Assembly (NCBI GenBank): GCA_014376525.1
Contig: JACMRI010000122.1
Coordinates: 1 to 37,022, forward strand
DNA length: 37,022 nt
Direction: 5' to 3'
DNA from: Bacteroidia bacterium
GTDB lineage: Bacteria > Bacteroidota > Bacteroidia > UBA4408
A program made the translations under genes and the position numbers. Positions 1 to 9,347 of the stretch are shown here, piece after piece. Position 1 is the stretch's first letter. Each line of letters opens with the position of its first letter. Under the pieces are notes generated by a model that was given only the letters and a program-made list of their open reading frames with translations, did not search any database and was not told the origin of the DNA.

Positions 1-1176
1 CTACCCCACTCCCATCAACTCTTCTAAGTAATGTTTTTCTATCCCAAAATATAACTTAGTAGCTTTTATTTTTTGTAATAGTTCTTGTTTTTGAGCGAGT
101 GTTTTGGGTTTTTTTTCGGCTATTATCATTACGTTTTTGGGCGTATGCTCGCCCGCTATAAATTCTACTACTTTGGTGGTGTAGTCAAAATATTCGAGCA
201 ACAGCGCACGCATACCATCGGTAAGCATTTCGGCTTGTCGCTCTAGGAATATTCCGTGTTTTAGCATAAAATCTAGTTCGTTTTTGGTTTTATGTTGTTC
301 CAACTGTCGGCGTATTTGTTTGTGGCAACATGGTGCTACCACTATTAGTTGTGCATTGGCACTTATGCCTTTGTATATAGCATCGTCGGTAGCGGTATCG
401 CAAGCGTGCAAGGCTATAAGCACATGCAATTGTTCAGTTTCAAAATCTTTTATTGTGCCTTGTACAAAGCTCAATCCGTCAAAGATAGCTTTTTGCGCTA
501 TGGTGTTGCACAGCGTTATTAATTCGGGGCGGTACTCCACTCCTATTACTTGCGCTTTGGTGGCTAGTACGTTGGTTAAATAATCGTATAGCGCAAAGGT
601 TAAATAACCTTTTCCAGCGCCCATATCTACTATTTTAAGGGTTTCGTGTGTGGGTAATTTTTTTATAAGGGGGCTAAGTAGTTCTACATATTTATTTATT
701 TGTTTAAATTTATCTTGCGCCGCAGGGTTTACATTGCCATTATCATCGGTTATTTTTAAGTGGTGCAAATAGGCTTTGCCCTCCGCTCCTATTATTCGGT
801 TTTTAGGCACATTATGTTGTAACGATTTTAAGTGCGTGTGCGTAGGTTTGGTTTGTTTTAAAATTGGTTTTTGGGCTTGGTCAAATGTTACATCTGCAGT
901 AAGTGTAAACAACGCAGCGTGATTAAACTTTGCCGTGGCTATGTAGTTAGTAATTAATAATACACCTTCGGCAAGGTCAAAGTTTTTAACTATATCTTTA
1001 GTTTTGTAATGGTAGGTAAAACTTAGCTTATCGTGCTGTTTTACTTGTATTTTTTTTATGTACACGTTTTTCAATTCGGGTATATCGCCTTTATAATTGC
1101 CTAATGCAATTTTTACAAAGGTATTTTGTTGTATTGATTTTTGTAATAATGAGGTGTAGGTTTCTTGAGGTGTCAT
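1..1176 (-). CDS. Class I SAM-dependent methyltransferase (Methyltransf_32-like)
   Basis: Predicted S-adenosylmethionine-dependent methyltransferase; the substrate is unknown. The central part has a clear motif I (VDMGAGKGYLTF, about residues 190-205) that forms the SAM-binding loop. Later come an LIALHACD motif and a VAPCCHK motif, the pattern of the PF13679-type family. The N-terminal 130 or so residues look like a separate family-specific domain. The frame is open back to a GTG at 1200, but that codon lies inside a perfect hairpin that ends the upstream gene, so the ATG at 1176-1174 (MTPQETYT) is the better start and gives about 391 residues. The stop codon is the first three bases of the window, so the gene is complete. 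It reads in the same direction as the nrd genes but behind a terminator. The class is secure; the substrate could be rRNA, tRNA or protein. Confidence 0.8.
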   Translation of the reverse strand: MTPQETYTSLLQKSIQQNTFVKIALGNYKGDIPELKNVYIKKIQVKQHDKLSFTYHYKTKDIVKNFDLAEGVLLITNYIATAKFNHAALFTLTADVTFDQAQKPILKQTKPTHTHLKSLQHNVPKNRIIGAEGKAYLHHLKITDDNGNVNPAAQDKFKQINKYVELLSPLIKKLPTHETLKIVDMGAGKGYLTFALYDYLTNVLATKAQVIGVEYRPELITLCNTIAQKAIFDGLSFVQGTIKDFETEQLHVLIALHACDTATDDAIYKGISANAQLIVVAPCCHKQIRRQLEQHKTKNELDFMLKHGIFLERQAEMLTDGMRALLLEYFDYTTKVVEFIAGEHTPKNVMIIAEKKPKTLAQKQELLQKIKATKLYFGIEKHYLEELMGVG

Positions 1177-1197
1177 GTGAAAGTTATTGGTGTAATG

Positions 1198-1247
1198 CAC
1201 TTACAAAAAACGCTTTGCAAGTATTTGCAAAGCGTTTTTTGTAAGTG
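1198..1247 (-). terminator. Perfect 23-bp hairpin terminator
   Basis: The arms at 1198-1220 and 1225-1247 are perfectly complementary and enclose a 4-nt loop (1221-1224). On the minus strand the inner GC-containing stem runs into a six-T tract inside the outer arm, as in an intrinsic terminator. It lies just after the stop of the lipoprotein gene at 1264 and should end the nrdB-nrdA-lipoprotein transcript. The near-symmetry could let it act in both directions. Confidence 0.85.
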
Positions 1248-1263
1248 TTTAAAATTTCACTAT

Positions 1264-1701
1264 TTATTTTTTCACTTTTATAATTGGTTCTTTTAAGTTA
1301 ATGTTCATCAAGCGTTTACCTTCACTTTCTGTAATTTCATAATTACGTACACGCGCTCTCAAAATTCCTGGTTCTGGAGTTTGGATAATGTAATAACTTT
1401 TACCAGCTTGCGTAACAATTGGTGTACTCGATCTATCTTCAGCTTTGCTAACTATAATGTGTGCCCCCTCATTAGCCTCAAAACACAAATAGCCTTTACC
1501 TTTGGTTTTACCTATATATTTATCATCGTTATATACTTTAATTCCTGCAGCCCATCCATAGATTGACGGTCTAAAAATATATACTTTACTTCCCTTGATA
1601 TTAGTAGTATGTGCAAAAGGAACATACTGCTTAGTTGTACATGATATAGCTGCAATAGCAATAATAGATGCCATACATACTAATTTAATCGTTTTTTTCA
1701 T
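1264..1701 (-). CDS. Small DUF2846-like lipoprotein
   Basis: Predicted membrane-anchored lipoprotein of unknown function. From the ATG at 1701 it is 145 residues: a basic start (MKKTIK), a hydrophobic segment and a lipobox ending in AAISC, so the mature protein would begin at that Cys. The mature part contains VYIFRPS, a Gly-rich turn and a short 'YIGKTKGKGYLCF' strand pair, which resembles the DUF2846 domain of small bacterial lipoproteins. The reading frame is open further upstream, even into the end of nrdA. That extension is Lys/Gln-rich, is encoded by a 15-bp tandem repeat, and would bury the signal peptide, so I chose the start just before it. An ATG at 1731 is an alternative. Probably co-transcribed with nrdBA, without an obvious functional link. 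Confidence 0.65.
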   Translation of the reverse strand: MKKTIKLVCMASIIAIAAISCTTKQYVPFAHTTNIKGSKVYIFRPSIYGWAAGIKVYNDDKYIGKTKGKGYLCFEANEGAHIIVSKAEDRSSTPIVTQAGKSYYIIQTPEPGILRARVRNYEITESEGKRLMNINLKEPIIKVKK

Positions 1702-1702
1702 C

Positions 1703-1741
1703 TGTTTTTGTTTCAATTGTTTTTGTTTCATTTGTTTTTGC
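1703..1741 (-). repeat. 15-bp tandem repeat at the lipoprotein start
   Basis: Two and a half copies of a 15-bp unit (on the plus strand TGTTTTTGTTTCAAT, then the same with CATT at its end, then a partial copy). On the coding strand each copy carries an (A/T)TGAAACAAAAACA block, so a possible start codon with an A-rich leader is repeated upstream of the lipoprotein ATG. Confidence 0.6.
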
Positions 1742-1792
1742 AACTCAAAAATTCCTAAACAACTACTATGCCAACTTTTCATTATTGCACAA

Positions 1793-4276
1793 TCAACTCC
1801 CGCAGGCTTCGCAGGCATCTGGGTTATCCAACGAGCATGATATATTATCCATGTTTTGGTTGTATTGGTTAGTTATTGTATTTTGTGTATAAGCCTCTAT
1901 GCGTACTTGTGCTAATGTAGCATTTGGTGTAACTACTGTATTACTAATAGCACTTGTAGCCGCACTAACGGTTGATGCTGTAGTTGTTGTAGTACCTTTT
2001 AATGCTGCCGCGCTAGTATCAGCAGTAAACTTAATAGCATCAGTAGCTGCTTTAGTACGCAAGTAGTACATACCTGTTTTTAAGCCTTTTTCCCACGAGT
2101 AAAAGTGCATTGAAGTTAGCTTAGCTGCATTTACGTTTTCTACAAATAAATTCATAGATTGCGACTGGCAAATGTATGCACCACGGTCGGCAGCCATGTC
2201 TATTACTGTTTTTTGCTTAATTTCCCATACGGTTTTATATAGTTCTTTTAAGTTACTAGGTATTTCGTCAATGTGTTGTACTGATCCATTACCTACTATT
2301 ATTTGATTTTTGAGATTATCATTCCACAATCCTAATTTTACCAAGTCTTTAAGCAAATATTTATTTACCACCATAAACTCTCCCGATAGTGTACCACGCT
2401 TGTATATGTTTGATGTAAATGGCTCAAAACACTCGTTATTACCCAATATTTGCGATGTACTTGCTGTTGGCATTGGTGCTAATAACAACGAGTTACGCAC
2501 GCCATATTTAAGTACTTCTTCTTTTAATATGTCCCATTCCCAACGTGGGCTTGGCGTTACATTCCACATATCGTACTGGAATATCCCTTTTGATACTGGG
2601 CTACCAGCGTATGTTTCGTAAGCTCCATCTACTTTGGCTAAGTCTTTGCTTGCCGTCATAGAAGCGTAGTATATCGTTTCAAATATCTCTTGGTTTAATG
2701 CTTTTGCTTGTGCCGATTCAAAAGGAAAACGCAACATACAAAACGTATCAGCCAAACCTTGTACACCCAAGCCTATAGGTCGATGGCGCATATTAGAGTT
2801 TTTAGCTTCAATTACTGGATAGTAATTTCCATCTATTATTTTATTTAAATTTAATGTAATGGTGTAAGATATATCAAATAGTTTTTGGTGGTCAAACTTA
2901 CCATCAGCGGTAACAAAACGAGGCAAAGCTATAGATGCAAGATTACATACTGCTATTTCATCGGGTGCGGTGTATTCTATAATTTCTGTACACAAGTTAC
3001 TCGATTTTATAGTACCTAAGTTTTGTTGGTTTGATTTACCGTTGGCAGCATCTTTAAACAACATATACGGGTTGCCCGTTTCCATTTGGGCATCAAGTAT
3101 TGCATTCCACAATTCACGTGCTTGTATGGTTTTGCGTCCTTTATTTTCTTGCTCGTAGCGTGTGTATAACGCTTCGTGTTCAGTTCCCCAGCAGTCGGCT
3201 AAGCCTGGCGCTTCGTTAGGGCAAAATAGTGTCCATTCGGCATTGTCTTTTACACGTCGCATAAATAAATCGCTTGTCCAAAGTGCAGTAAACAAATCGC
3301 GGGCACGTGCTTCTTCCTTACCATGGTTTTTACGCATATCCAAGAAATCAAAAATATCAGCATGCCATGGCTCTAAGTATATGGCAAATGAACCTTTGCG
3401 TTTTCCTCCACCCTGATCTACGTAGCGTGCCGTATCATTAAACACACGCAACATAGGTATAATACCGTTTGACGTGCCGTTAGTACCTTTAATGTACGAA
3501 CCTGTAGCACGTATGTTGTGTATAGCTAAACCAATACCTCCTGCTGATTGTGATATTTTGGCACAGCTTTTAAGTGTGTCGTATATGCCGTCAATACTAT
3601 CATCTTTTGCTGTTAATAAAAAGCACGACGACATTTGTGGCTTAGGTGTACCTGCGTTAAATAAGGTAGGTGTAGCGTGTGTAAACCAACGCTCGCTCAT
3701 TAAGTTATAGGTTTCAATTGCTGCTTTAATGTTGGCTTTGTGAATACCAACTGCTACGCGCATAAGCATGTGTTGTGGGCGTTCCGCAACTTTGCCGTTA
3801 GTTTTTAACAAGTAGCTACGCTCTAAGGTTTTAAAGCCAAAATAATCGTAACCAAAGTCGCGGTCATAAATTATTGCCGAATCTAATTTTGAAGCATTGG
3901 CTTTTATAATTTCGTACACGTCATCGGCTATTAGCGCAGCGTTTTGCTTTGTTTTAGGGTCAATGTAGTTGTACAAATTAGTCATTACCTTACTAAAACT
4001 TTTCTCAGTGTTTTTGTGCAAGTTTGATATTGCTATACGTGCCGCCAACAGTGCATAATCGGGGTGAGTTGTAGTCATACTTGCTGATACTTCCGCGGCA
4101 AGGTTGTCTAACTCGGTAGTAGCTACGTCATTATAAATTCCCTCAATAACTTTTATAGCTACTTTGGTTGAATCTACGTGTGTGCTATCTAAGCCATAGC
4201 TTAATTTTTGTACTCGCGCTGTAATTTTGTCAAATTGTACAGGCTCTTTTCTTCCGTCTCTTTTTATAACGTACAT
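1793..4276 (-). CDS. nrdA: Ribonucleoside-diphosphate reductase, class Ia alpha subunit
   Basis: Catalytic subunit that reduces ribonucleotides to deoxyribonucleotides together with NrdB. Residues 1-90 form an ATP-cone ([17 protein letters not shown]) for allosteric control. Counting from the second Met (4276), the redox cysteines are C218 and C444, the active-site trio is N427, C429 and E431 in SNLCTEI, and the radical-relay tyrosines are Y737 and Y738 (GMYYLRT). These are the same numbers as in the human enzyme as I remember it, which is why I prefer this Met to the one at 4279. A low-complexity Thr/Ala/Ser linker (about 755-800) leads to a C-terminal CEACGS tail, the flexible dithiol that re-reduces the active site. 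It starts 40 bp after nrdB, so the two form an operon. The reading overlaps nothing essential downstream. Confidence 0.97.
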   Translation of the reverse strand: MYVIKRDGRKEPVQFDKITARVQKLSYGLDSTHVDSTKVAIKVIEGIYNDVATTELDNLAAEVSASMTTTHPDYALLAARIAISNLHKNTEKSFSKVMTNLYNYIDPKTKQNAALIADDVYEIIKANASKLDSAIIYDRDFGYDYFGFKTLERSYLLKTNGKVAERPQHMLMRVAVGIHKANIKAAIETYNLMSERWFTHATPTLFNAGTPKPQMSSCFLLTAKDDSIDGIYDTLKSCAKISQSAGGIGLAIHNIRATGSYIKGTNGTSNGIIPMLRVFNDTARYVDQGGGKRKGSFAIYLEPWHADIFDFLDMRKNHGKEEARARDLFTALWTSDLFMRRVKDNAEWTLFCPNEAPGLADCWGTEHEALYTRYEQENKGRKTIQARELWNAILDAQMETGNPYMLFKDAANGKSNQQNLGTIKSSNLCTEIIEYTAPDEIAVCNLASIALPRFVTADGKFDHQKLFDISYTITLNLNKIIDGNYYPVIEAKNSNMRHRPIGLGVQGLADTFCMLRFPFESAQAKALNQEIFETIYYASMTASKDLAKVDGAYETYAGSPVSKGIFQYDMWNVTPSPRWEWDILKEEVLKYGVRNSLLLAPMPTASTSQILGNNECFEPFTSNIYKRGTLSGEFMVVNKYLLKDLVKLGLWNDNLKNQIIVGNGSVQHIDEIPSNLKELYKTVWEIKQKTVIDMAADRGAYICQSQSMNLFVENVNAAKLTSMHFYSWEKGLKTGMYYLRTKAATDAIKFTADTSAAALKGTTTTTASTVSAATSAISNTVVTPNATLAQVRIEAYTQNTITNQYNQNMDNISCSLDNPDACEACGS

Positions 4277-4316
4277 CATGGTGTATATGGGTATTGTGTT
4301 GTATATAGTTTATTAT

Positions 4317-5300
4317 TTAAAAATCTGCGTCTAACGAAAACTCGTTGTCTTCTCTATTGCCTGTTACTCCTGCTTTTTGATACTCGGCAACACGTTTTTC
4401 GAAAAAGTTAGTTTTGTTTTGTAACGATATTAATTCCATAAAGTCGAACGGATTAGTGGCATCGTATATTTTAGGGCAATTTAATGAGAGTAATAAGCGA
4501 TCGGCCACAAACTCTATGTATTGGCACATAAGGTCGGCATTCATACCTATTAAACGCACAGGTATAGCATCACGCACAAAATCTTTTTCTATAGCTACAG
4601 CATCGGCTATTATTTCTTGTATTTGGCTTACTGGTATTTTGTTTACTAAGTCATTAAACAACAAGCAAGCAAAATCGCAGTGCAAACCTTCGTCGCGGCT
4701 TATAAGTTCATTACTGAATGATAAACCTGGCATTAAGCCACGTTTTTTAAGCCAAAATATAGAGCAAAAACTTCCGCTAAAAAATATTCCTTCTACTGCT
4801 GCAAATGCTATTAAACGCTCGGCAAAGTTACCGTTGTCTATCCAACGCAAAGCCCACTTAGCTTTGTGCGCCACGGCTGGTACGGTTTCCAACGCATTAA
4901 AGAGCATATCTTTTTCTGACGGGTCTTTTATGTAAGTGTCTATCAACAACGAATAGGTTTCGGAGTGTATGTTTTCCATCATTATTTGAAAACCATAAAA
5001 ACAACGTGCCTCAGGATATTGTACTTCATTAAGAAAATTAACAGCTAAATTTTCGTTTACAATACCGTCGCTTGCTGCAAAAAATGCCAACACATGTTTT
5101 ATAAAATGTTTCTCGTCGTCGTTTAGTTTGGTGTTCCAATCTTGTATATCGGCACCTAAATCTATTTCTTCGGCAGTCCAAAAACTTGCTTCTGCTTTTT
5201 TATAATACTCCCATATTTCATTATGCTTAATGGGGAATAGTACAAAGCGATCTTTGTTTTCTACTAAAATAGGCTCAACGGCGGTAATTTGGTTTGACAT
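4317..5300 (-). CDS. nrdB: Ribonucleoside-diphosphate reductase, class Ia beta subunit
   Basis: Radical-generating diiron subunit that partners NrdA. The ligand set is complete: D78, E109 and H112 from the first helix pair, E170, then E204 and H207 in [10 protein letters not shown]116, four residues after H112, is at the position of the stable tyrosyl radical (spacing as in E. coli E115-H118-Y122). The last seven residues, FSLDADF, closely match the FTLDADF tail that mammalian R2 uses to dock onto R1. The 327-residue length is normal. It is the first gene of the nrd operon, and its leader lies in the long gene-free stretch up to 5764. I saw no convincing NrdR box there. Confidence 0.97.
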   Translation of the reverse strand: MSNQITAVEPILVENKDRFVLFPIKHNEIWEYYKKAEASFWTAEEIDLGADIQDWNTKLNDDEKHFIKHVLAFFAASDGIVNENLAVNFLNEVQYPEARCFYGFQIMMENIHSETYSLLIDTYIKDPSEKDMLFNALETVPAVAHKAKWALRWIDNGNFAERLIAFAAVEGIFFSGSFCSIFWLKKRGLMPGLSFSNELISRDEGLHCDFACLLFNDLVNKIPVSQIQEIIADAVAIEKDFVRDAIPVRLIGMNADLMCQYIEFVADRLLLSLNCPKIYDATNPFDFMELISLQNKTNFFEKRVAEYQKAGVTGNREDNEFSLDADF

Positions 5301-5764
5301 TTTATATTGGTTTTTTTGTTAGTTTTTGTTGTTGGTAAAACGAAGTGTTTTTATTTATCTTCTCTACAAAAATTCAAAAAAACAAAACCGAATACAAGTT
5401 ATTTTAATAGTGGTTATTAGTCAGTTATAAACAATGCTTATTTGTAGGGGACTGCGTGCGTTAGTTTAAAATATCCAAAAAAGTAACTAACAATTTCATG
5501 TGTAAAAATCGTTCTAAAAAGTAAACATACTTAATGGGTATTTTAACAGTACTTTACACAAAACACACCTTATAACCCTTGTTAATGTTAGAAAATTAAA
5601 ATACATTAAAATCCAAAAAAAATGTTTATTAACAATTATATAAATGTTATCATTTAGTGCTTTTAAAATTCAATTATCTATTTTTAATAATTTTATAATA
5701 CTAAAAAATGGACTGTAATAGTTAGTTAATTAGGTTCTTGTGTATACAAAACAACGAGTTGTTT
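5301..5764. other. Gene-free AT-rich region upstream of nrdB
   Basis: About 460 bp with no credible ORF. It lies between the E2 terminator and the nrdB start and must hold the nrdB promoter. I found no full match to the Bacteroidota -7/-33 consensus and no paired NrdR-type palindromes. The only pattern noted is a nonamer AAAAAGTAA present twice (around 5475-5483 and 5516-5524). Confidence 0.5.
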
Positions 5765-5808
5765 TTAATGCAAAAAGCCTCAATAATAATTGAGGCTTTT
5801 TGCATTAA
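5765..5808 (-). terminator. Perfect 19-bp hairpin terminator of the E2 gene
   Basis: Arms 5765-5783 and 5790-5808 are fully complementary around a 6-nt loop. On the minus strand the stem GAGGC is followed by five T. It lies 21 bp beyond the stop of the E2 gene (5830) and separates it from the nrd operon. Confidence 0.9.
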
Positions 5809-5829
5809 TATTAAAATTTTAAATTGGAG

Positions 5830-7071
5830 TTATACTAACATAGTTACGGGGTTTTCAATCATAGCTTTTAATGTTTGTAAAAATTGTGCTCCAGTAGCTC
5901 CGTCAACTGTGCGGTGGTCGCAGGCAAGTGTTACTTTCATTACATTGCCTGGTACTACTTGGTTGTTTTTTACTACGGGTACTTGGCGTATTGCACCTAC
6001 TGATAATATGCACGATTCGGGTGTATTTATGATTGATGTAAATTCATCAATACCCAACATGCCCAAGTTACTTACTGTAAAAGTATTTCCTTCCCAGTCA
6101 GCAGGTTGCAATTTTTTATCTTTGGCACGTTTACCTAAGTCTTTAGTTTCGGTAGCAATTTGCGCTAACGATTTGTTATCGGCAAAACGAATAACAGGCA
6201 CTAACAAGCCGTCTTCTACAGCTACTGCCATACCTATATGTATGTGATTATTGTGGCGTACAAATTCGTTTCTCCAGCTTGTATTTACCTTTGGGTGCTT
6301 ACGTAATGCGGCAGCACAGGCTTTTATAACTAAATCATTAAACGATATTTTGACTTCGCTAATAGCGTTCATAGCGGTACGTGCAGCCATTGCGTTCTCC
6401 ATATCTAACTCTACCGTTAGGTAAAAATGTGGTGCCCCTTGTTTGCTTTCGGTTAAGCGACGAGCAATGGTTTTACGCATTTGCGATACAGGCACATCAG
6501 TAAACGACTCCTCTCCTACCGTTGCATACACGGTGTGTGTGCCTGATGCTGCTGGGTTGTAATTATCCAAATCTCGTTTTACCACACGACCATCGTCTCC
6601 ACTGCCTTTTACGTTGTTTATATTTATGCCTTTATCTGCTGCTATTGCTTTGGCTAACGGCGAGGCTTTCAAACGAACATCGTTATTGGTAGTAGTGGTT
6701 GTGTGCGCTACCTTAGTTTCGATAACAGGTGCTACAATTACTGGAGCTGGAGCTTGTATTACAGGCGTAGCAATAGGTTTGGCTACTGCTATAGGTGTAG
6801 CTTCGTTAGCCAATAGCGCTTGAACATCATCGTCTTTAGCACCTAATATTGCTAGTATAGCATTTACAGGTGCGCTTTTAGTTTCTTGAACGCCTATGTA
6901 TAGTAATACTCCGTCCTGGAATGATTCAAACTCCATAGTAGCTTTATCGGTTTCAATATCGGCTAACAATTCGCCCGATTTTACTACGTCTCCTACTTTC
7001 TTGTGCCATTTGGCTACCACGCCGTCTGTCATGGTATCACTTAGCTTGGGCATTCTTACTATTTCCGCCAT
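5830..7071 (-). CDS. pdhC: Dihydrolipoyllysine acetyltransferase, pyruvate dehydrogenase E2
   Basis: Core acyltransferase of the pyruvate dehydrogenase complex, moving the acetyl group from lipoamide to CoA. There is a single N-terminal lipoyl domain (1-80) with the attachment Lys at K43 in DIETDKATMEF. An Ala/Pro/Val-rich linker (85-130) follows, then a peripheral subunit-binding domain (132-168, ASPLAKAIA...GSGDDGRVVKRD) and a catalytic domain ending in HRTVDG (H386, D390). The sequence closes with NPVTMLV, typical of E2 proteins. No E1 or E3 gene is adjacent, so the complex is encoded elsewhere in part. A 2-oxoacid complex other than pyruvate is possible, but the lipoyl domain start (MPKLSDTMTDG) is the PDH pattern. 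It has its own promoter and terminator. Confidence 0.93.
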   Translation of the reverse strand: MAEIVRMPKLSDTMTDGVVAKWHKKVGDVVKSGELLADIETDKATMEFESFQDGVLLYIGVQETKSAPVNAILAILGAKDDDVQALLANEATPIAVAKPIATPVIQAPAPVIVAPVIETKVAHTTTTTNNDVRLKASPLAKAIAADKGININNVKGSGDDGRVVKRDLDNYNPAASGTHTVYATVGEESFTDVPVSQMRKTIARRLTESKQGAPHFYLTVELDMENAMAARTAMNAISEVKISFNDLVIKACAAALRKHPKVNTSWRNEFVRHNNHIHIGMAVAVEDGLLVPVIRFADNKSLAQIATETKDLGKRAKDKKLQPADWEGNTFTVSNLGMLGIDEFTSIINTPESCILSVGAIRQVPVVKNNQVVPGNVMKVTLACDHRTVDGATGAQFLQTLKAMIENPVTMLV

Positions 7072-7124
7072 TGTGTTTTTAAATATATAGTTATACTAAT
7101 AAATTAATTGTGTTTTAAGTATTA

Positions 7125-7156
7125 CAAACATAGCTTTAATAGCAATTGTGTGCAAA
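7125..7156 (-). promoter_or_regulatory. Bacteroidota-type promoter of the E2 gene
   Basis: On the minus strand TTTG (7156-7153), a 20-nt spacer, then TATGTTTG (7132-7125). This fits the TTTG-N19/21-TAnnTTTG consensus of the primary sigma factor in Bacteroidota. It would give a leader of about 45 nt before the ATG at 7071. Confidence 0.75.
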
Positions 7157-7193
7157 TTAAGTTTTAATGTAAGCATCAACTTTTTATAATTGT

Positions 7194-7201
7194 TAGATTT
7201 G
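7194..7201 (+). promoter_or_regulatory. Possible -7 element of the PAP2-like gene
   Basis: TAGATTTG matches TAnnTTTG, 33 bp before the ATG at 7234. No clear -33 TTTG lies 19-21 bp upstream, so this is tentative. With the divergent E2 promoter it would make the region between the two genes a back-to-back promoter. Confidence 0.4.
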
Positions 7202-7233
7202 TACTATTCATATTATTAAACTTCTAAAGTTCT

Positions 7234-7839
7234 ATGCGCACTACTGCTACTATTATCTCCTATTTATTGCACCCTTTATTCATGGCTTTTTATAGTATTG
7301 CCCTACTGTTTAGTATGCAAACCTATCTTACTACAGTATTGCCTATTACGTATCAAGGGTTTTTATTGGGTTTTATTTTTTTAACTACTTGCGCATTGCC
7401 TGCCTTGTGCATTGGTTTTATGTTAAAATATAATGTAGTAAGCAATATGGATATTACCAATTATAACGAGCGTCGCATACCTTATCTAATAACAGTTATG
7501 GCATACGTTTTTAATTATTATTTGGTGCAAAAATTTCATTTACCAATGGTTATTCACTACATTTTATTAGGCGCTACACTTACCATATTACTAGCTATGT
7601 GTATTAATATATTTTGGAAAATAAGCGCCCATAGTATTGGTATTGGTGGGCTTGCGGGCTCATTTATAAGTATATGTTTACGTATGGGGCTATATATGCC
7701 ACTATACATAACTCTTGCGCTCTTGTTGTGCGGTATAGTAGCTAGTGCACGTCTTGTGTTACAAGTGCATACGCCTGCACAAGTATATGTAGGGTTAGCT
7801 TTAGGCTTTGGTATACAATACGCAATTATACAATTGTGA
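7234..7839 (+). CDS. PAP2-like integral membrane protein
   Basis: A 201-residue polytopic membrane protein with about six hydrophobic segments. In the C-terminal half SAHSIGIGG (131-139) and ARLVLQVHTPAQVYVG (172-187) resemble the second and third motifs of type 2 phosphatidic acid phosphatases (SGH and SRxxxxxHxxxD). Here the third motif has Ala for Ser and Gln for Asp near the usual catalytic positions, so phosphatase activity is uncertain. It may be a structural relative or may act on an undecaprenyl or lipid phosphate. It is a single gene, reading away from the E2 gene. Confidence 0.6.
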   Translation: MRTTATIISYLLHPLFMAFYSIALLFSMQTYLTTVLPITYQGFLLGFIFLTTCALPALCIGFMLKYNVVSNMDITNYNERRIPYLITVMAYVFNYYLVQKFHLPMVIHYILLGATLTILLAMCINIFWKISAHSIGIGGLAGSFISICLRMGLYMPLYITLALLLCGIVASARLVLQVHTPAQVYVGLALGFGIQYAIIQL

Positions 7840-7936
7840 ATAATAAATTAGCTACCAATTACTTTTTTTATTTTACTTATATGTTTTTGTTATATATTCG
7901 TAACAAAATAATTCATGTACTTTAAAAAAAAACAAA

Positions 7937-9286
7937 ATGAAAACAATGTACTCAACAACCCCAAAACAATTAAAAAATTTACTAACACTAATTTTTGTAG
8001 TGCTAAGTATAGTTGTTACGCAAGCGCAAAATAACGTAGGTATAGGTACAATTACACCTAACAATAAAGCTATATTGGAGTTGCAAGCTACCAATAAAGG
8101 TTTTTTAGCTCCACGCTTAACTACTGCTCAAATGAATTTGATAGCTCCTGCAAGTACAGAAAGCGGATTATTGGTGTACAATACCGACAGTCTTTGTTAT
8201 CATTTTTATAATGGCACATCATGGAAAAACATGTGTGGTTTAGATACAGCCATATTAAATAAAGCAATTAAAAAATATTTAAGTGGTGTAAACTTTTCAA
8301 TATTTATTAATAATTTAACTGTAGATAGTAGCAAAACCAACTACGCTTATATTAATAATGCAAATATAAATAACTTAACTGTAGATAGTAGCAAAACCAA
8401 TTACGCTTATATTAATAATGCGGTAATAAATAATCTAATAGTTGACAGTAGTATAACCAATTATGCATATATTAACAATGCAAACATAAATAACTTAACT
8501 GTAGATAGTAGCAAAACCAACTACGCTTATATAAATAATGCAAATGTAAATAATCTGACTGTAGATAGTAGTAATACCAATTACGCTTATATAAATAATG
8601 CAAACGTAAATAACCTAACTGTAGATAGTAGTAATACCAATTACGCTTACATTAATAATGCAAACGTAAATAACCTAACTGTAGATAGTAGTATTGCTAA
8701 TTATTCGCAATCAAATATTTTTAAAGGTGGTTGGGCAAGCCTAGATAGTATTCAAATAGGGGGAAAAAATATAAGTAGTATAATAAGTGATAGTATTTCT
8801 GCTCAAGCATGGTTGCTAAAGGGAAATAATGCATCAGCAAATAATAAATTGGGTACACTTAATGCACAAAATTTACATATAGTTGCCAATAGTGTAGAAA
8901 AAATAACACTATTACAAGGTACAGGTTTCGTAGGTGTAAACCAAACACTTCCAAGCCAACAATTAGATGTAGTAGGTAATGTACAGTTTAGTGGCGCTCT
9001 AATGCCTGCAAACTTACCCGGTACAACAGGGCAGATACTTACGAGTGCTGGTGCTGGTGTTTCTCCAACTTGGACAAGCTCAACAAATATTAATACCAAT
9101 ACTATTGCAGGTACAGGTACTACAACTCCATTATTAGTATTAAATGGAACAACGGGAGGTTTAGATATTGTACACAGAGGCTCAACAGCGCAAGGTGTAG
9201 TATTAATAGACCCTAGTAACGGTTGCTGGAAACTAACTGTGAGTGCTACAGGCGCTTTAGTAACCCAAAGCGTAACTTGTCCATAA
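7937..9286 (+). CDS. Secreted fibre-like protein A with seven 20-residue stalk repeats
   Basis: Not a recognised family; described from the sequence. Residues 1-30 are a signal peptide ending at VTQAQ. Residues 31-110 form a base domain (NVGIGTITP...RLTTAQ...LLVYN...YNGTSWKNM) that matches the base of the three genes downstream in layout. From residue 125, seven tandem units of NNLTVDSSxTNYAYINNAxx follow, probably a beta-rich stalk. After about residue 290 come AWLLKGN and TLNAQNLHI, which correspond to the LTKGN/TIDNQDLVF region of the paralogues, then a FVGVNQTLPSQQLDVVG motif and a C-terminal tip ending in VTCP. The start follows an A-rich leader and is preceded by no Shine-Dalgarno. The layout resembles phage tail fibres and bacterial surface fibres; adhesion or receptor binding is an inference. 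Confidence 0.75.
   Translation: MKTMYSTTPKQLKNLLTLIFVVLSIVVTQAQNNVGIGTITPNNKAILELQATNKGFLAPRLTTAQMNLIAPASTESGLLVYNTDSLCYHFYNGTSWKNMCGLDTAILNKAIKKYLSGVNFSIFINNLTVDSSKTNYAYINNANINNLTVDSSKTNYAYINNAVINNLIVDSSITNYAYINNANINNLTVDSSKTNYAYINNANVNNLTVDSSNTNYAYINNANVNNLTVDSSNTNYAYINNANVNNLTVDSSIANYSQSNIFKGGWASLDSIQIGGKNISSIISDSISAQAWLLKGNNASANNKLGTLNAQNLHIVANSVEKITLLQGTGFVGVNQTLPSQQLDVVGNVQFSGALMPANLPGTTGQILTSAGAGVSPTWTSSTNINTNTIAGTGTTTPLLVLNGTTGGLDIVHRGSTAQGVVLIDPSNGCWKLTVSATGALVTQSVTCP
8309..8728 (+). repeat. Seven in-frame 60-bp tandem repeats
   Basis: Units start at 8309, 8369, 8429, 8489, 8549, 8609 and 8669. Each encodes NNLTVDSS-x-TNYAYINNA with small changes; the fifth and sixth are nearly identical in DNA and the last is degenerate after VDSS. 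The repeat number is a likely site of slippage and length variation. Confidence 0.95.
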
Positions 9287-9306
9287 TAATAACTTTATAA
9301 TTAAAT

Positions 9307-9347
9307 AATGCCCTATGTTTATTGTAAACTAATAGGGCATTTTTTTT
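9307..9347 (+). terminator. Terminator of fibre gene A
   Basis: Arms AATGCCCTAT (9307-9316) and ATAGGGCATT (9332-9341), with a further inner GTTT/AAAC pairing, followed by a run of T to 9347. It lies 20 bp after the stop and separates gene A from the next fibre gene. Confidence 0.9.

Noticed and set aside
5301-5764. NrdR boxes upstream of nrdB
   Set aside because: I looked for paired palindromes of the ACACnATATnGTGT type and found none by eye.
8309-8728. Regular 60-bp repeats considered as a CRISPR array
   Set aside because: Repeats are contiguous, without unique spacers, and all are in frame in a protein.
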